The notes beneath the pieces are model-generated. The model was not told where the DNA came from. It saw only the letters and a program-made list of their open reading frames with translations, and did no database searches. From the NCBI RefSeq assembly GCF_002015085.1, contig NZ_MUXW01000040.1, forward strand, positions 1 through 56,066: a stretch of DNA of 56,066 nt. Direction: 5' to 3'. This DNA is from Glaesserella parasuis (GTDB lineage: Bacteria; Pseudomonadota; Gammaproteobacteria; Enterobacterales; Pasteurellaceae). Numbering within the stretch: the stretch's first letter is position 1; each line of letters opens with the position of its first letter. This document shows, piece after piece, positions 7,020 to 16,359 of this stretch. Both the position numbers and the translations under genes were made by a program.

Positions 7020-8767
7020 CTATTTTATCGGGTGGTCGAACAAGGCTTCAGCTTCTTCAATGGCTTGTTGCAATAATTCGGAAAAACGGGCTTTGGCATA
7101 AGGATCGTTGTCAAAATCAATCTCAAGGCTACGAGCAATACGAGAGCGAATTTTATCGGCTTCGTTGCGTGTTTTGGTGTCGTTCCACGTTTGATATTCC
7201 GTTTTGCCCATTTTATTGACCGCATAAATGCCGTCTGCTTCTTTTACGCCTAAGGCAACAACGTGCTTATCGATTAATTGCTCAACTTGATGGGCATATT
7301 CGCGATAATCCACTTGCTCGCCGGCGTCCTGTTGTGCCAAACGGCGTAGTTGGGCAAAAAAGGCGACGGTGTTTTTATATAAAGTGCGGTCGGCATCGGT
7401 AAAGTTTTTGTCTTGATAAAAGGTTTCCGACTGCAATGCCACCTGTAAACAGCGGTTAAAGGCAGTTAAAGCACGGTAAAAATCATCGCGTATTTTGCTG
7501 TTTTTATCGAAAAACAGGCCGCTTGTCGGGTCGAGTTGCATAGTTGGAATAAGCTGGCGGCGAAGTTGTTCAAGATCCATTTTATTTTCAACCTCGGCAA
7601 ACATTGCCCAAAGCGCTTGATACAAACTCGGCAAACGCAGATATTCGCTTTGCATTGAGCGATAAAGCCTAGCTAAATCCTCAATGGCATCACCGCCTTG
7701 CGTTCGGTTGGCTAAATCTTGGTATTTGGCAATCGTTGTATCCAGCTCTTTTAAAATGCCCCGATAATCCACCAACAGCCCGTACTCTTTTTGTTTATGC
7801 AAGCGGTTTACCCGTGCAATTGCTTGAATAAGGTTATGCTGTTTTAACGGCTTATCAATATACAACACTGCATTGCTCGGCTCATCAAAGCCCGTGAGTA
7901 ACTTATCCACCACAATTAACAAACGCAACGGACTTTCAGGATCGGCAAAACGACTTAACACTTGTTGCGTGTAACTTTCTTCATCGCCTTGCACGTTGGC
8001 TGCCCACCAACGCACCACTTCATCACTTGCCTGTTCGTCAAGCTGCGTATTTCCTTCACGGCTGTCAGGCGGACTGATCACCACCGCACTTTCAAACAGC
8101 CCGATCTCGTCCAAATACCGCTGATAACGAATTGCTGTCGCTTTGCTTTCGCATGCCAGCTGACCTTTTAAGCCTTGCGGAATTTTATTCGCCAAATGTT
8201 CCGTAATATCTAAAGCGATTAAATGAATACGGTCATCAGCTTGATAAATCTGCCCTTTACGCGAGAATTTGCGTTTTAAATCCGTTTTTTGCTCTTCGTT
8301 TAACGACTTGGTGATCCGCTCAAACCAGTTATCAATCGCCTGTTCATTCACCGACAATTCAGGGATCCGCTCTTCATAAAGCAGTGGCGTTACCGCTTTA
8401 TCTTCCACCGCACGTTGCATCGTATAAGCGTGAATGATGTTGCCAAATTTTTGTGTGGTTTCATCGTCTTTTAACAACGGCGTACCGGTAAAAGCAACAA
8501 AAGCCGCACTAGGCAAGGTTCGCCGCATTGCCATATGATTTTCACCGCCTTCGCCGACAACGCACGCTCTTGCCCAAGATAGGAAATCGAACGTTGGCTC
8601 AACACCTCCCGCAACACCACGTCCAACACCACATTCACTGCCTTCCCCCCACGATAAGCTAAGGCTTGTTTAGGAGAAAGATACTGCCAGCCAAGATTGT
8701 GTAAAAGCAAAATGGCTGGAAGTTTGGAGGTGTGTTTTTCGAGGGTGTGGGGGATTGTAGAAATCAT
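7020..8767 (-). pseudogene. hsdR: Type I restriction endonuclease subunit R (hsdR), internally deleted and frameshifted
   Basis: The start, ATG 8767, encodes about 77 residues of an HsdR N-terminal region (to ALSAKAVK). The frame then jumps near 8535-8545 to the second half of HsdR, starting just before the helicase motif FTGTP. From there a 504-codon frame continues through the RecA2 motif (QAIARVNRLH) to the normal C-terminus at 7020. A functional HsdR of about 1000 residues would carry the PD-(D/E)xK nuclease and helicase motifs I and II in the missing part, so the enzyme is dead. No hsdM or hsdS partner is adjacent. The 504-codon C-terminal part is intact and could in principle be translated alone, but it would lack ATP-binding and nuclease residues. 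Confidence 0.85.
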
Positions 8768-8776
8768 CTTACTCGC

Positions 8777-9208
8777 CTAAATTTTCTTGAATAGATTTTC
8801 GATTGCAGTCATATCACGATCTTTTGATAAAATTTCTAAATCATTTTCTTTAGCTGTTGCAAAGTGAAACATATCAAATTGATACTTTTCAATAACCTTT
8901 TTACTTCCATTTTTTTGATTTGCTTTATCCAAACGAAATAGATTTCGAGCTAAATCAGCAATATCATCATTAATATCAATGGTCTGAAATGCTTTTAAAG
9001 CACTTTTTAACGTATTTAATTTTTCAATATTATCCCATTCTACACCACGTAAAACTTCATAACGAATTAATGGTGTCAAAAATAATAAAGTTTCAGGATC
9101 TTCAAGTTTTAATGCTAAATCTTGTAATACTTCCGCTTTTTTAGTTGGATTTGCATTTGGATCCGCTAAATAAATTAAATAATTTGTATCTAATAAATAA
9201 CCTTTCAT
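8777..9208 (-). CDS. PIN-domain nuclease (VapC-like), partner of an ABC-type ATPase
   Basis: This 143-aa protein has the PIN layout of spaced acidic residues: LLDTNYLIYL at the N-terminus, RYEVLRG in the middle, and DMFHFATAKENDLEILSKDRD near the C-terminus. PIN domains are Mg2+-dependent RNases used by VapC toxins. Its ATG overlaps the stop codon of the ATPase gene (TAATG), so the two proteins are made together in fixed order. No small VapB-like antitoxin is present. The ATPase therefore probably controls the nuclease, as in ATPase-effector abortive defence modules. It ends 10 bases before the hsdR remnant start. Confidence 0.8.
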   Translation of the reverse strand: MKGYLLDTNYLIYLADPNANPTKKAEVLQDLALKLEDPETLLFLTPLIRYEVLRGVEWDNIEKLNTLKSALKAFQTIDINDDIADLARNLFRLDKANQKNGSKKVIEKYQFDMFHFATAKENDLEILSKDRDMTAIENLFKKI

Positions 9209-10377
9209 TATTTAGCCTCCAAATTGGCTAGTTCTTGTTGAACTAATTTTAACAAGGTTTTTTTCGCTTCTTGCTGCCCTTCTTCTTGAGCCCTGTTAAT
9301 TTTTAACTGATTTAAATTTACATCAAAAGCATCATTTAACAAATCAATAAAAGAAACTTTACTTGGGTAATCAATAAGTTCAGCATACACAACGCCGTCA
9401 TCTTCACAACGTTTCAAACGGTAGGCTTCACCGTGATTTAATTGACTAATTACAATAGATGAATGAGTAGTAATAAAAAAGATTGTTTTAGGGAATAAAT
9501 CTTTTAATAAAGGAATAATATTTGCTTGCCACTTATTATGTAAATGGCTTTCTATTTCATCAATTAAGACTATACCTGGAACATTCGCAATCTGTAGCTC
9601 ATTCGTGAAATAACTGTATCCTGCAATAATTGATTGGATAATTTTTAAAATAGAAGTAAAACCGCTGGAAAGCTCTGATATTTCACGTTTTTGATTTTCT
9701 ATTTTTAGAAAAACTCGATTATCGCCTGATATTTCAAGAAAATCTTTATCAATTCTATGATCTATTTTATGTAATAAAGATAATAACGTTTTAATTTCAA
9801 TCTCTCGATTATCTTCTTTAGACTGATAAGGATTTGATGATAAAGCACGCTGAACAATCCATTCTTCAATATTAGAATCCATATTCAAATTTTTCAGATT
9901 TTGTGGATTTCCATTAAAACTTGTCAATAAATACTCTAAATACCCTTTTTGTCTTTTAGATTTATTACCTAATTTAGAAACATTTCCTCTTTCATACTCA
10001 TAGACTTTCTCATTTATCGCGCCACGATGTTGCGCAGATAAATAAACGACTGGATAAGAATGCATAGCCAAAATAAATGCATAACTATGATTACCTAAAG
10101 AAAAACCATCATTCTCATTAAAACTGAAAGAAATATCATCGATAGTCGCAGATTTAAAAGGAATTAATAAATGTTGTATATAAAAATCTGTTTTCATTGC
10201 TTGTTTGTTCGTAAATAGCAACATAGCAAACAGACTTTCTAAAAATTTTGTTTTTCCAATCCCATTTTCCCCAATAAAAGTATAAACCCGTTGATTAGGA
10301 AATAATTCCACTTCAATCGTGCCGACACCTTTGACTTGTTCAAAATGAAATTTCTTTAAATGCAATGTATTATTCAT
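9208..10377 (-). CDS. ABC-class AAA ATPase of a two-gene defence-type module
   Basis: This 389-aa soluble ATPase has Walker A GENGIGKTK (about residues 36-44), an ABC-like signature ELSSG (about 235), Walker B IVLIDEIESH (about 270) and a switch His in THSS. The head-domain arrangement matches OLD/RecF-type and RloA/PtuA-like ATPases found in phage-defence systems. ATG 10377 follows GAAGAGGACATAGCAG, a clear ribosome-binding site. An extended -10 promoter lies about 100 bases upstream. It overlaps the PIN gene by one base. The pair lies between two copies of the hsdR 5' end, showing that it arrived as an insertion in a restriction locus. The specific family is not one I can name. Confidence 0.82.
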   Translation of the reverse strand: MNNTLHLKKFHFEQVKGVGTIEVELFPNQRVYTFIGENGIGKTKFLESLFAMLLFTNKQAMKTDFYIQHLLIPFKSATIDDISFSFNENDGFSLGNHSYAFILAMHSYPVVYLSAQHRGAINEKVYEYERGNVSKLGNKSKRQKGYLEYLLTSFNGNPQNLKNLNMDSNIEEWIVQRALSSNPYQSKEDNREIEIKTLLSLLHKIDHRIDKDFLEISGDNRVFLKIENQKREISELSSGFTSILKIIQSIIAGYSYFTNELQIANVPGIVLIDEIESHLHNKWQANIIPLLKDLFPKTIFFITTHSSIVISQLNHGEAYRLKRCEDDGVVYAELIDYPSKVSFIDLLNDAFDVNLNQLKINRAQEEGQQEAKKTLLKLVQQELANLEAK

Positions 10378-10475
10378 CTGCTATGTCCTCTTCAAAACAA
10401 ACATTTCTTAGACAATTTTATTGCTTTACCAAATGCAATCATTCTTAGTTAGATTAATATTGAGCATTATCTTTT

Positions 10476-10484
10476 ATTATAGCA
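10476..10484 (-). promoter_or_regulatory. Extended -10 promoter of the ATPase-PIN pair
   Basis: On the minus strand TGC-TATAAT (10484 to 10476) is a perfect extended -10 element. No good -35 is present, as is common with extended -10 promoters. Confidence 0.5.
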
Positions 10485-10519
10485 CATCTGCTAACTTTTC
10501 CCTAGTTAAGTAAACGATA

Positions 10520-10678
10520 TTAATAAAGCACCTCTCGCAACACCACATTCACCGCCTTCTCCCCACGATAAGCTAAGGCTTGCTTAGGAAAAAGATACTG
10601 CCAGCCAAGGTTGTGTAACAACAGAATGGCTGAGAGTTTGGAGGTGTGTTTTTCGAGGATTGAGAGTGCGTAAGACAT
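10520..10678 (-). pseudogene. Second, truncated copy of the hsdR 5' end
   Basis: From ATG 10678 this fragment encodes 52 residues nearly identical to the start of the hsdR remnant (LEKHTSKL, LLLHNLGWQYL, KQALAYRG). It lacks a 12-base segment present in the other copy and runs into TAA after VVLREVL. Identity to 8600-8767 is high at DNA level. It is a duplication scar flanking the ATPase-PIN module. Confidence 0.85.
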
Positions 10679-10687
10679 ATTTTTCTC

Positions 10688-11185
10688 TTATTTAGTTGAA
10701 AATAATTTATCTAGCTGCCAGTTTAACGGATTATTTTGAATATATTCACAGATTTCAATATAGGATTTTTCATTCCTAATAATATGTTCATAATAGCTTC
10801 GTTGCCACAATCTTTTATTAAAATAAGCCCAATTATTTTCTTTCACATTTCTAATATAATGATTAGTAGTCATTGTTTTAAACCATTGAATTATTGAAAA
10901 TAGAGAAGGAGATTTATCATTTTCACTGTTTTCTATATTCAAAATAAAATGAATGTGATTTGGCATAATAACATAATCTAAACAGTAAACATAACTGAAA
11001 TGTTTTTCTATTTCTTTATACCAATATTCAATCATTTTTCCTGCGTCATTTAAAATTGTTTTATTTTCATATATATCGCCTAACAAACATAATTTGTTAT
11101 TAATACATACAGTAATAAAATAAAATCCGTTTTGTGAATAATCATATTTTTGCAAACGAATAATTTTTATTTGTGGTTTATTCAT
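10688..11185 (-). CDS. REP-associated tyrosine transposase (RAYT, Y1/HUH family)
   Basis: This 165-aa protein has the HUH motif within VIMPNHIHFIL (about residues 92-102) and the C-terminal helix LWQRSYYEHIIRNEKSY with candidate catalytic tyrosines. It ends in a YIQNNP motif typical of RAYTs. These single-copy domesticated transposases act on REP palindromes. REP-like elements occur elsewhere in this window (16354, 38996, 51138), though none directly flanks the gene. It has lower G+C than the genes around it. Its stop lies 9 bases before the truncated hsdR copy, so it may mark the island boundary. Confidence 0.85.
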   Translation of the reverse strand: MNKPQIKIIRLQKYDYSQNGFYFITVCINNKLCLLGDIYENKTILNDAGKMIEYWYKEIEKHFSYVYCLDYVIMPNHIHFILNIENSENDKSPSLFSIIQWFKTMTTNHYIRNVKENNWAYFNKRLWQRSYYEHIIRNEKSYIEICEYIQNNPLNWQLDKLFSTK

Positions 11186-11306
11186 ACTATTGATTTATAC
11201 CGTAGATACCATAAAACACAACAAATTTCCCCCTGCAAATCAATTTATCCCATCGGGCAAATCGTGTATGATCCGCCTGTTTTTAACCCTATTTTGAGAT
11301 AATAAG

Positions 11307-12197
11307 ATGAAATGTGAATGTCAAAAAGTGACACATCAGCAGCCTGAGTTGTGTGTGGCTTTAACTCAATATCGCTTGATTGAAGTAGCTGGGATTGATG
11401 CGGAAAAATATCTGCAAGGACAGCTTACTTGTGATGTAGCGAAACTTGCTGTTGGTGAGCAGACCTTAACTTGCCATTGTGATCCGAAAGGAAAAATGAG
11501 TGCGTTGTTCCGTTTATATCGTGCAACGGCGGAGCAGTTTTTTCTGATTATTCAACAAAATCTGTTGCCTGAAGCACTGGTGCAGTTAAAGAAATATGCG
11601 GTGTTTTCCAAAGTGACCTTTACTGAATTAGATCAGGCTCTGTTTGGAACGACAAGCGGTGAGATCATTGCAAAATTTAACGAAAATGTGACCGCTTGTT
11701 ACCTTGATGAAGAGCCTAAACGGGCGATCTTTTGGGGCGATATTGCGGTAGAAGCCAATGGCGATGGCAGTTTGTGGGATCTGATTGATATTCAACAGGG
11801 CGTGCCGTTACTCTACAAGGCTAATCAGTTTGAGCTAATTCCACAGGCAACCAATCTGCAACAGCTTGATAAAGCGATTTCCTTTACTAAGGGGTGTTAT
11901 ATCGGTCAGGAAACCGTTGCTCGTGCGAAATATCGTGGTGCAAATAAACGGGCGATGTTTACCTTTGTGGGTAATGTGGAAGGGGAAATCGAATTGCCAG
12001 CCGTTGCATCTAGCATTGAAATGCAGTTGGGCGAGAACTGGAAAAGCACTGGGACAATTTTAGCGGTCCAGCGTTATCAACAACAGCTTTGGCTACAAGT
12101 AGTGCTGAATAAAGAACTTGAGCCAGAAGCCAATTTCCGTGTCGGCAATGTCAGCTTGGCATTATTTGAACTGCCTTATAGCTTGGAAGAAAATTGA
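11307..12197 (+). CDS. ygfZ: YgfZ, folate-dependent iron-sulfur cluster / tRNA-modification helper
   Basis: This 296-aa, GcvT-like protein carries the diagnostic KGCYIGQE motif (about residues 195-202), whose Cys is essential in E. coli YgfZ. The family supports tetrahydrofolate-dependent assembly or repair of certain Fe-S enzymes such as the tRNA methylthiotransferase MiaB. It acts in the cytoplasm. The stop TGA overlaps the rnhB ATG (TGATG), so the two genes are coupled. The gene marks the return to conserved chromosome after the defence island. Its length is slightly below the E. coli protein, as usual for this family. Confidence 0.92.
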   Translation: MKCECQKVTHQQPELCVALTQYRLIEVAGIDAEKYLQGQLTCDVAKLAVGEQTLTCHCDPKGKMSALFRLYRATAEQFFLIIQQNLLPEALVQLKKYAVFSKVTFTELDQALFGTTSGEIIAKFNENVTACYLDEEPKRAIFWGDIAVEANGDGSLWDLIDIQQGVPLLYKANQFELIPQATNLQQLDKAISFTKGCYIGQETVARAKYRGANKRAMFTFVGNVEGEIELPAVASSIEMQLGENWKSTGTILAVQRYQQQLWLQVVLNKELEPEANFRVGNVSLALFELPYSLEEN

Positions 12198-12784
12198 TGT
12201 TTGAATATCCAAAAGCAAAGCTCATTGCAGGGGTGGACGAAGTTGGGCGTGGGCCTTTGGTTGGGGCAGTCGTGACGGCTGCCGTTATCCTTGATCCTAA
12301 TCAGCCGATTGAAGGGCTTGCCGACTCGAAGAAACTCTCGGAAAAACGCCGTCTTGCGTTGGCGGAAGAAATTAAAGCGAAGGCATTATGTTGGTCTTTA
12401 GGGCGAGCAGAGCCAGATGAAATCGATCAGCTGAATATCTTGCACGCCACAATGTTGGCAATGCAACGAGCGGTTGCAGGGCTTCGTATTCAACCTGATT
12501 TTGTACTGGTGGACGGCAATCGTATTCCAACCTTGCCTATGCCTGCACAAGCGGTCGTGAAAGGCGATAGTTTTGTTGCTGAAATCAGTGCGGCTTCTAT
12601 TTTAGCCAAAGTGGCACGGGATCAGGAAATGGACGAACTGGATAAACAGTTTCCTGAGTACGGCTTTGCACAGCATAAAGGCTATCCAACCAAGCTACAT
12701 TTTGAAAAATTAGAAAGTCTGGGCGTAACCCCTTATCACCGTAAAAGTTTTGCCCCTGTTGCACAGCGATTAACCAAAGAATGA
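12197..12784 (+). CDS. rnhB: Ribonuclease HII
   Basis: The protein is 195 aa from ATG 12197, overlapping the ygfZ stop. It has the RNase HII signature GVDEVGRGPL at residues 12-21 (catalytic Asp-Glu), DSKKLSEKRR, VDGN near residue 106 and a C-terminal KGY motif. It removes misincorporated ribonucleotides and RNA primers from RNA-DNA hybrids. Its stop overlaps the start of the PqiA-family gene by 4 bases (ATGA), making a three-gene coupled unit ygfZ-rnhB-pqiA. Confidence 0.95.
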   Translation: MFEYPKAKLIAGVDEVGRGPLVGAVVTAAVILDPNQPIEGLADSKKLSEKRRLALAEEIKAKALCWSLGRAEPDEIDQLNILHATMLAMQRAVAGLRIQPDFVLVDGNRIPTLPMPAQAVVKGDSFVAEISAASILAKVARDQEMDELDKQFPEYGFAQHKGYPTKLHFEKLESLGVTPYHRKSFAPVAQRLTKE

Positions 12785-14031
12785 AAAAAGACGAGATTTA
12801 CTTACAGCGATGCCTTGAATGTGATAGCGTTGTCAGCATAGCAAAAGATCTACCCAATCAGACCGCTTGTTGCCCGAATTGCAATGAAGTATTGCAATCT
12901 GGTAACCGTTGGAGCTTGCGACGTTGTGCCATTATCGCCTTATCTATTCTTATTTTATTGCCTTTTGGCTTATGGTTGCCGTTGATGAATATCGACCTAC
13001 TAGGCGTACCGATTTATGCGTCCGTCTGGGGTGGGGTATGGAAAATGGCGACGGAAGGCTTTCCCTACACAGCATTTATGATTTTGCTCTGTTCGGTGAT
13101 TATGCCTTTTGCCTTTGCTGGCTTGGTATTGTTGATCTTTATTCAACGGCTAATCCACCATAGACCACGCTACACCTTGATTTTACTCAGCAAAGCGAAA
13201 CAGTGGGTGATGTTAGATGTTTATCTCGTGGCGATTGCCGTGGCGGCATTTAAAGTGCGTGAATATGCCAAGTTGGAGTTTGACTACTACATTATCGCAT
13301 TCATAATGACAGCGATTTTAACCACGTTACTGTTTATCAAAATCGATCCAAAACGGTGGTGGGAACGGTTTTATCCTGAATATCATACGTTGCCTGCGGA
13401 TCACCCTTGCCAACCAAGTATTTGCTCGGCTTGTGAATATACCTTTGATGAAAATATTGTGGATAAAAAAGGGCGACATCGTTGTCCACGTTGTGAAAGC
13501 AATTTAGATGTATCCGACAGCATTAAACTACAACGAGTATGGGCGACTTTGATTGCTGGGGCAGTGATGATGATCCCTGCCAACCTTTTGCCGATTTCAT
13601 CGACCGAATTTGCTGGGGCAACTTCCGCAGATACACTGATGGGCGGGGTGATTTTATTTATGGAAATGGGCAGTTACTTAATTGCAGCCATTATCTTTAT
13701 TGCTAGTATTGCCGTGCCGTTTAGTAAAGTTGCCGTGATTTTCTACTTGTTGCTTGCGATCCATTACCGCTGGAAACACCCAATTCACTGGCAGATGAAA
13801 CTACTACACTATGTTCACTTTGTTGGACGCTGGTCAATGTTAGACTTGTTTGTCCTTGCACTGATGATGTCTTTGGTTGAACGTGGGCAAATTATCAGCT
13901 TCTCGGTGGGTGAAGCAGCCTTTTATTTTGGAGCAGCTGTTTTTCTAACAATGATTTCATCATCAAACATTGATGCCAGAATGTTATGGCGGATACATCG
14001 AGAACATAATACAACTCAGCAAAGCGGTTAG
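12781..14031 (+). CDS. pqiA: PqiA/LetA (YebS) family inner-membrane protein
   Basis: This 416-aa membrane protein is a tandem duplication. Each half has a small zinc-ribbon (CLEC...CPNC near residues 13-34; CSAC...CPRC near residues 220-241) followed by a bundle of hydrophobic helices. This matches PqiA/LetA proteins, which work with MCE proteins (PqiB, LetB) in lipid traffic between membranes. No MCE gene follows here; the next gene is rraA, so the partner must be elsewhere or absent. The symbol is a family-level assignment, since LetA and PqiA cannot be separated confidently by eye. Confidence 0.85.
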   Translation: MKKDEIYLQRCLECDSVVSIAKDLPNQTACCPNCNEVLQSGNRWSLRRCAIIALSILILLPFGLWLPLMNIDLLGVPIYASVWGGVWKMATEGFPYTAFMILLCSVIMPFAFAGLVLLIFIQRLIHHRPRYTLILLSKAKQWVMLDVYLVAIAVAAFKVREYAKLEFDYYIIAFIMTAILTTLLFIKIDPKRWWERFYPEYHTLPADHPCQPSICSACEYTFDENIVDKKGRHRCPRCESNLDVSDSIKLQRVWATLIAGAVMMIPANLLPISSTEFAGATSADTLMGGVILFMEMGSYLIAAIIFIASIAVPFSKVAVIFYLLLAIHYRWKHPIHWQMKLLHYVHFVGRWSMLDLFVLALMMSLVERGQIISFSVGEAAFYFGAAVFLTMISSSNIDARMLWRIHREHNTTQQSG

Positions 14032-14094
14032 ATTTGAACAAAATTGTGCAAAGGTTTATACTTCCACCAATAAAATTGAAAAAAGGAGCAAGTT

Positions 14095-14595
14095 ATGCGT
14101 GTTAATACTTCTGAACTTTGTGATATTTATTCCGATCAAGTAGATGTCGTCGAACCTATTTTTTCTAGCTTTGGCGGACTTTCATCTTTCTATGGCAAAA
14201 TCACCACAGTAAAATGCTTTGAAAGCAATGGCTTAATTGCAGAAGTGTTGGAAGAAGAAGGTCAGGGACGAGTGCTTTTAGTCGATGGCGGTGGTGCAGT
14301 GCGTCGAGCATTAATTGATGCAGAACTCGCCCAACTTGCCGTGGATAATGGCTGGGAAGGTATTATTGTCAATGGTGCAGTACGTCAATTAGATGTATTA
14401 GAAACCCTAGATATTGGTATCCAAGCCCTCGCCCCAATTCCTGTTGGTGCTGATGACTCAATGGTGGGTGAAGTTGATACCCCTGTCAATTTTGGTGGAG
14501 TGACCTTTTTACCTGAAGATTATGTCTATGCGGATTTAACAGGGATTGTGTTATCGCCAGAGTTGCTGGATTTACAATCAGAGGATATAGAATAA
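14095..14595 (+). CDS. rraA: RraA, regulator of ribonuclease E activity
   Basis: This 166-aa protein matches the RraA fold and length, with LLVDGGGAVRRALIDAELAQLA and GIIVNGAVRQ stretches characteristic of the family. It binds RNase E and inhibits mRNA decay as a trimer. It has a strong ribosome-binding site (AAAAGGAGCAAGTT) before ATG 14095 and follows the previous gene by 63 bases. Nothing unusual is seen. Confidence 0.95.
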   Translation: MRVNTSELCDIYSDQVDVVEPIFSSFGGLSSFYGKITTVKCFESNGLIAEVLEEEGQGRVLLVDGGGAVRRALIDAELAQLAVDNGWEGIIVNGAVRQLDVLETLDIGIQALAPIPVGADDSMVGEVDTPVNFGGVTFLPEDYVYADLTGIVLSPELLDLQSEDIE

Positions 14596-14990
14596 TTCTT
14601 GTATTTTCCTTTGTATGTATCGGAAAGGGAGTAATACAAAATAGCCACTAAAAAGTGGCTTAAAGCCTCTTATAGCGGCATTATGTAGCAGTTGAATAAA
14701 AAAACAAAATGCAATATTAACCGCAGTAAATTTTCAATGATCTTAATCGCTAAGGACCTTTATTTTAGTGAATTTTAGCTGTTTTTCCCCACTTTTCATT
14801 CATTATAAAAAATACCTGTGTCTGAATGTACTATTTTAGAAACAGGTATTTACACAAATCTAGTTATAGACTCATTTATCTTGGTGATTATTATTCCATT
14901 TCATTATATCAAAGAATGTTTTCATCTTTATTTTCTCTTTCAAGCACGACAAAATAAATTCTACAATCTATTTATAATATTTTATTCATA
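14596..14990. other. Intergenic stretch between rraA and an ABC transporter
   Basis: No coding potential is seen in these 395 bases. Two hairpins are visible: AGCCAC/GTGGCT at 14643-14660, and AAATACCTGT/ACAGGTATTT at 14810-14851. The second is followed by a T-run only when read on the minus strand. A TATAAT at 14973-14978 lies just 13 bases before the permease ATG, implying a very short leader. Confidence 0.5.
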
Positions 14991-15650
14991 ATGAATTGGT
15001 CTTATCTTATTGATGCAGTCCCACGTTTTGCTGATGCTGCACTGATTACCCTAGAACTCTCTTTTTGGGGAATTTTGCTCTCTTTTTTGCTTGGATTAGT
15101 GATTGCAGTTATTACCGCTTATCACATCAAGCCACTTTATTGGCTAGCCCGTGGTTATATCGAACTTTCTCGTAATACGCCTTTATTAATTCAACTTTTC
15201 TTTCTCTACTACGGCTTGCCGAAAATCGGCATTAAGTGGGACGGTTTTACTTGTGGTGTCATTGCTCTTGTTTTTCTAGGCGGAAGCTATATGGCAGAAG
15301 CACTGCGAGCTGGTTTGCTCGCCATACCTAAAGGACAAACGGAAGCGGCTAAGTCCATTGGATTAAATCCATTCCAGATTTTTCGCTATGTTATCTTTCC
15401 ACAAGCGTGGGCAATTTCATTACCTGCCTTTGGGGCAAATGTACTGTTTTTAATTAAAGAGTCTTCAGTGGTAAGTGCTGTTGCTGTGGCGGAGTTGATG
15501 TTTGTGACTAAAGATATTATTGGTATGGACTATAAAACGAACGAAGCACTTTTCCTGTTATTTATCAGTTACTTAATTATTTTATTACCTATTTCATTAC
15601 TGGCTCGTTATGCGGAAAACAGAGTAAGGAGAGCAAAATATGGCGTTTGA
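14991..15650 (+). CDS. Polar amino acid ABC transporter permease (HisM/GltK type), first of two
   Basis: This 219-aa protein has about five membrane helices and the EAA loop typical of these permeases (EALRAGLLAIPKGQTEAAKS, about residues 103-122). It should form a heterodimeric channel with the product of the next gene, whose start overlaps its end by 11 bases. The downstream ATPase and binding protein suggest cysteine or a related polar amino acid as substrate. There is no visible Shine-Dalgarno before ATG 14991, and a TATAAT only 13 bases upstream implies an almost leaderless message. Confidence 0.88.
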   Translation: MNWSYLIDAVPRFADAALITLELSFWGILLSFLLGLVIAVITAYHIKPLYWLARGYIELSRNTPLLIQLFFLYYGLPKIGIKWDGFTCGVIALVFLGGSYMAEALRAGLLAIPKGQTEAAKSIGLNPFQIFRYVIFPQAWAISLPAFGANVLFLIKESSVVSAVAVAELMFVTKDIIGMDYKTNEALFLLFISYLIILLPISLLARYAENRVRRAKYGV

Positions 15651-16359
15651 TTGGTTATTTGAAGGTGAAAATGCACGACGGTTAGCTCAGGGTTTATGGA
15701 TTACCGCACAAATTTCTTTTATCTCCGTTGGGATCTCGCTGATTGCTGGCACATTGTTTGGCTTATTTATGCGATCTCGCCATATTTTAGTGCAGTCCAT
15801 TAGTCGTCTTTATCTCGAAACCGTCCGAATTGTGCCGATTTTAGTTTGGCTATTTATGCTCTATTTCGGGCTTTCTACTTGGTTCAATATTCATATCAGT
15901 GGCTTGTGGGTCTGTATTTGGGTCTTTGTTATTTGGGGAACAGCAGAAATGGGAGATTTGGTGCGGGGGGCTTTAACGTCTATCGACAAACATCAAATTG
16001 AATCCGCCAAAGCTATTGGTTTAAAACCGTGGCAAATTTTCTGGTTCATTGAATTACCGCAAGGCACAAAACGAGTTCTACCGAGTACTATCAATCTCTT
16101 TACTCGTATGATTAAAACCAGTTCTCTTGCAGCATTAATCGGTGTGATTGAAATAGTTAAAGTCGGACAGCAGATCATTGAAAATTCACTATTTACCAAT
16201 CCACATGCCTCTTTCTTCGTTTATGGATTGATTTTTGTGCTGTATTTTGTGATCTGTTATCCGCTGTCGTTGTGGGCGAGTTGGTTAGAAAAGAGATGGG
16301 TTTGGGCTATTATAAAGCACCTGTTAGGTGCTTTCAGATTATTGACAAAGAGCTTGTAG
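15640..16359 (+). CDS. Polar amino acid ABC transporter permease, second of two
   Basis: This 239-aa membrane protein is paralogous to the preceding gene, with EAA loop DLVRGALTSIDKHQIESAKA. ATG 15640 overlaps the first permease gene and follows GGAGAG. The last ~15 residues run through a small hairpin (AAGCACC/GGTGCTT near 16316-16332), and the stop TAG (16357-16359) lies inside a REP element. The natural C-terminus may therefore have been altered by the REP insertion. The ATPase gene lies 271 bases further on, beyond two terminators, which is unusual for an ABC operon. Confidence 0.87.
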   Translation: MAFDWLFEGENARRLAQGLWITAQISFISVGISLIAGTLFGLFMRSRHILVQSISRLYLETVRIVPILVWLFMLYFGLSTWFNIHISGLWVCIWVFVIWGTAEMGDLVRGALTSIDKHQIESAKAIGLKPWQIFWFIELPQGTKRVLPSTINLFTRMIKTSSLAALIGVIEIVKVGQQIIENSLFTNPHASFFVYGLIFVLYFVICYPLSLWASWLEKRWVWAIIKHLLGAFRLLTKSL

